A DNA stretch of 64,000 nt from Ectothiorhodospira magna (lineage in GTDB: Bacteria; Pseudomonadota; Gammaproteobacteria; Ectothiorhodospirales; Ectothiorhodospiraceae). The stretch covers positions 53,116 to 117,115 of the forward strand of contig NZ_FOFO01000005.1 of the NCBI RefSeq assembly GCF_900110965.1, given 5' to 3'. A program made the translations under genes and the position numbers. Positions 61,927 through 64,000 of the stretch are shown in pieces. The stretch's first letter is position 1; each line of letters opens with the position of its first letter. The notes below the pieces were generated by a model. It was not told where the DNA came from. It worked only from the letters and a program-made list of their open reading frames with translations, and ran no database searches.

Positions 61927-63747
61927 TTAGCCACCGCTGGCGCGGGAGGCCCGCTTGCGCTCATGTTCCAGCAATAATTTCTTGCGCACCCGGATAGCCT
62001 TCGGGGTGACTTCCACCAATTCATCGTCTTCGATGAATTCCAGCGCCTGTTCCAGAGACAGGCGCAGGGGAGGGGTCAGAATAATGTTCTCATCAGAGCC
62101 GGCGGCGCGAATGTTGGTCAGCTGTTTGGCCTTGAGGGGGTTCACCACCAGATCGTTATCCCGGGTGTGGATACCGATGACCATGCCCTCATAAACTTCT
62201 TCACCGGGACCGATGAACATGCGTCCCCGCTCCTGCAGATTGAACAGGGCAAAGCCCAGGGCCTTGCCACTGCCGTTGGCAATCAGCACCCCGTTGTTAC
62301 GGGGAGCCACTGCACCGGCTCGAAATTCCCCATAGCTGTCAAATACATGGTGCAAAATACCCGTGCCTGAAGTGGCAGTGAGAAATTCCGTCTGAAAACC
62401 GATCAGGCCACGAGAAGGCACCCGGTAGTCCAGACGTACCCGCCCCTTGCCATCGGGAATCATGTCCAGCAACTCGCCGCGCCGACTGCCCAGCTTCTCC
62501 ATGATGGCGCCCTGGTGCTGTTCCTCCACGTCCACTGTCACCATCTCGTAGGGCTCTTCCTTAACGCCATCACGGGTGCGCACGATGACCTCCGGACGGG
62601 ATACCCCCAGTTCATATCCCTCACGACGCATGTTCTCGATCAGGATGGACAGGTGCAGTTCTCCCCGACCAGACACCCGAAATTTATCCGGGTCGTCCGT
62701 TTCTTCTACCCGCAGAGCCACATTATGCTTGAGTTCCTCCAACAGACGCTCACGCAGGTTGCGGGAAGTCACGTACTTGCCGTCACGCCCGGCAAAGGGT
62801 GAGGTGTTGACCTGGAAGGTCATGCTGACCGTGGGTTCATCCACTGTCAGGGCCTTGAGGGGTTCCACTGCCACCGGGTCACAGATGGTGTCAGAAATAT
62901 ACAGTTCGTCCATCCCCGTAAAGGCGATGATGTCACCGGCACGGGCTTCGGGGACTTCCATTCGGTCCAGCCCCCGAAAACCCAGAATCTGCAGCACGCG
63001 CCCATTACGCACGTTGCCTTCCCGATCCATAACCTTGACCGGGGTATTGGTTCTGACCTTGCCCCGGCTGATGCGACCAATTCCGATCAATCCCTGATAG
63101 GTGTTGTAGTCCAGGGAGGACACCTGCATCTGGAACGGACCTTCCGGGTCCACTGTGGGCGGTGGCACCTTATCCACTACGGTCTGGAACAAGGGGTCCA
63201 TGTTACCTTCAGCCACCCCAGGCTCCAGGCCGGCAAATCCCTTGAGGGCAGAGCAGTACACCACCGGAAAATCCAGTTGTTCCTCACTGGCGCCCAGGCG
63301 ATCAAACAGGTCAAAGATCTGATCGACTACCCAGTCAGGACGGGCACCAGGACGATCGATTTTGTTCACCACGACGATGGGACGAAAACCCATGGCAAAT
63401 GCCTTGGCGGTCACAAAGCGGGTCTGAGGCATGGGGCCATCCACCGCATCCACCAACAGCAACACTGAATCCACCATAGACAACACCCGTTCCACTTCGC
63501 CACCGAAATCGGCATGGCCGGGGGTATCGACTACGTTGATCCGGTAGCCGTTCCATTCCAGAGCCGTGTTTTTGGCCAGGATGGTGATGCCCCGTTCCTT
63601 TTCCAGGGCATTGGAGTCCATCACACGCTCACCAGTCTGGGCGCGGGCGTCCAGCGTCCCCGAATATTGCAGCAGTTTGTCCACAAGAGTGGTCTTGCCA
63701 TGGTCCACGTGGGCAATGATGGCGATGTTACGAAGCTTGTCGGTCAT
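61927..63747 (-). CDS. typA: Translational GTPase TypA/BipA
   Basis: This 606-residue GTPase starts [20 protein letters not shown] and has the P-loop [36 protein letters not shown] and the C-terminal TypA-specific region [11 protein letters not shown]. It supports ribosome assembly and stress growth. The ATG at 63747 is set by the conserved N-terminus; the upstream extension to 63828 is not coding-like. Confidence 0.97.
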   Translation of the reverse strand: MTDKLRNIAIIAHVDHGKTTLVDKLLQYSGTLDARAQTGERVMDSNALEKERGITILAKNTALEWNGYRINVVDTPGHADFGGEVERVLSMVDSVLLLVDAVDGPMPQTRFVTAKAFAMGFRPIVVVNKIDRPGARPDWVVDQIFDLFDRLGASEEQLDFPVVYCSALKGFAGLEPGVAEGNMDPLFQTVVDKVPPPTVDPEGPFQMQVSSLDYNTYQGLIGIGRISRGKVRTNTPVKVMDREGNVRNGRVLQILGFRGLDRMEVPEARAGDIIAFTGMDELYISDTICDPVAVEPLKALTVDEPTVSMTFQVNTSPFAGRDGKYVTSRNLRERLLEELKHNVALRVEETDDPDKFRVSGRGELHLSILIENMRREGYELGVSRPEVIVRTRDGVKEEPYEMVTVDVEEQHQGAIMEKLGSRRGELLDMIPDGKGRVRLDYRVPSRGLIGFQTEFLTATSGTGILHHVFDSYGEFRAGAVAPRNNGVLIANGSGKALGFALFNLQERGRMFIGPGEEVYEGMVIGIHTRDNDLVVNPLKAKQLTNIRAAGSDENIILTPPLRLSLEQALEFIEDDELVEVTPKAIRVRKKLLLEHERKRASRASGG

Positions 63748-63885
63748 GAAAAAACGGCCTGCCGCCGGGGATTGTTGGGCAAAGGGGGCAAGAATTATAC
63801 AGCCCGCGAAGTGACGCGGATATGCCAATGGACCGGAAAGAAACAGATTTCAGGTCAGGGGCTGGTTTTTGCCGCTTTGCCCACG

Positions 63886-63918
63886 AAAAAAACCCCGACT
63901 GGTTGACCAATCGGGGTT
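63886..63918 (-). terminator. rRNA operon terminator
   Basis: On the minus strand AACCCCGA..TCGGGGTT is followed by a T-run (63892-63886). It lies nine bases beyond the 5S 3' end. Confidence 0.85.
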
Positions 63919-63927
63919 TGGAATAAG

Positions 63928-64000
63928 TGCCTGGCAGTGACCTACTTTCACATGGGGAGGCCCCACACTATCATCGGCGCTGAACCGTTTCACTTCCGAG
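63928..64000 (-). rRNA. rrf: 5S ribosomal RNA, 3' part (cut by window edge)
   Basis: Read on the minus strand the end of the window gives GAAGTGAAACGGTTCAGCGCCGATGATAGTGTGGGG.. in outline (key parts GAAGTGAAACG, GCGCCGATGATAGTGTGGGG, CTCCCCATGTGAAAGTAGG), ending CTGCCAGGCA. These are conserved 5S segments. About 73 bases are present. The rest of the rRNA operon lies outside the window, upstream on the minus strand. Confidence 0.93.

Overview
The window is a chromosomal segment of a GC-rich, probably sulfur-oxidising gammaproteobacterium. Gene content points to Chromatiales/Ectothiorhodospiraceae-like organisms: flavocytochrome c sulfide dehydrogenase, an octaheme tetrathionate-reductase-family cytochrome, an SAH riboswitch before ahcY-metF, a yqgE/gshB block and LPS-type envelope genes. 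This placement is inferred from gene content only. Almost all of the window is ordinary core genome with tightly overlapping operons; the accessory material is a set of IS200/IS605- and IS607-type insertions and relics.

Layout. 1-5.8 kb (minus): gshB-apbE-NusG domain II gene-Gx transporter-tonB-yqgE, an operon with overlapping start/stop codons, interrupted by an intact tnpB element (2034-3408) that splits the start codon of the Gx gene. 5.9-7.0 kb: IS607/IS200 relics up to the ibaG start. 7.0-13.9 kb: ibaG, a ttcA-family gene, an lpxL-like acyltransferase, PilZ, the fccAB sulfide dehydrogenase behind a perfect FNR-type box, a truncated membrane sensor, zur and fpr. 14-22 kb: tatD, tcdA, a phosphatase, plsC, gmhB, glySQ and a CDF transporter. 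22-26.3 kb: glnA-ntrB-ntrC with sigma-54 and NtrC sites. 26.3-34.2 kb: pyrD (class 1B), trmL, gpsA, secB, rhodanese, a BigR/YgaV-like persulfide-type ArsR regulator, envC, ctpA, a polysaccharide deacetylase and yajL. 34.3-43.1 kb: a small periplasmic protein, lone cobF, a diguanylate cyclase with a c-heme motif, a methyltransferase, purK, purE, a TorD-like chaperone, endonuclease I and two unknown coiled-coil proteins. 43.5-48.6 kb: a flavin disulfide oxidoreductase, SAH riboswitch-ahcY-metF-rsmE, ubiK. 48.7-51.3 kb: torF-type porin-glnK-amtB under a sigma-54 promoter. 51.3-56.5 kb: a secreted unknown protein, an OmpA lipoprotein and an MFS-cytochrome b-octaheme cytochrome operon. 56.6-63.7 kb: ArnC-like and ArnT-like glycosyltransferases, a flippase-like membrane protein, comM and typA. 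The window ends inside the 3' part of a 5S rRNA gene.

Themes. (i) Nitrogen control: three NtrC-type sites and two -24/-12 promoters tie glnA, ntrBC and torF-glnK-amtB into one regulon. (ii) Redox and sulfur: FNR-type boxes precede fccAB and, less perfectly, the octaheme operon and the ArsR-rhodanese unit. (iii) Mobile-element ends sit exactly at the start codons of three housekeeping genes (the Gx gene, ibaG, purE). (iv) The apbE-NusG II-Gx-tonB block resembles the EetA/EetB pair of flavin-based extracellular electron transfer. No CRISPR array, tRNA, prophage or recognised defence island was seen.
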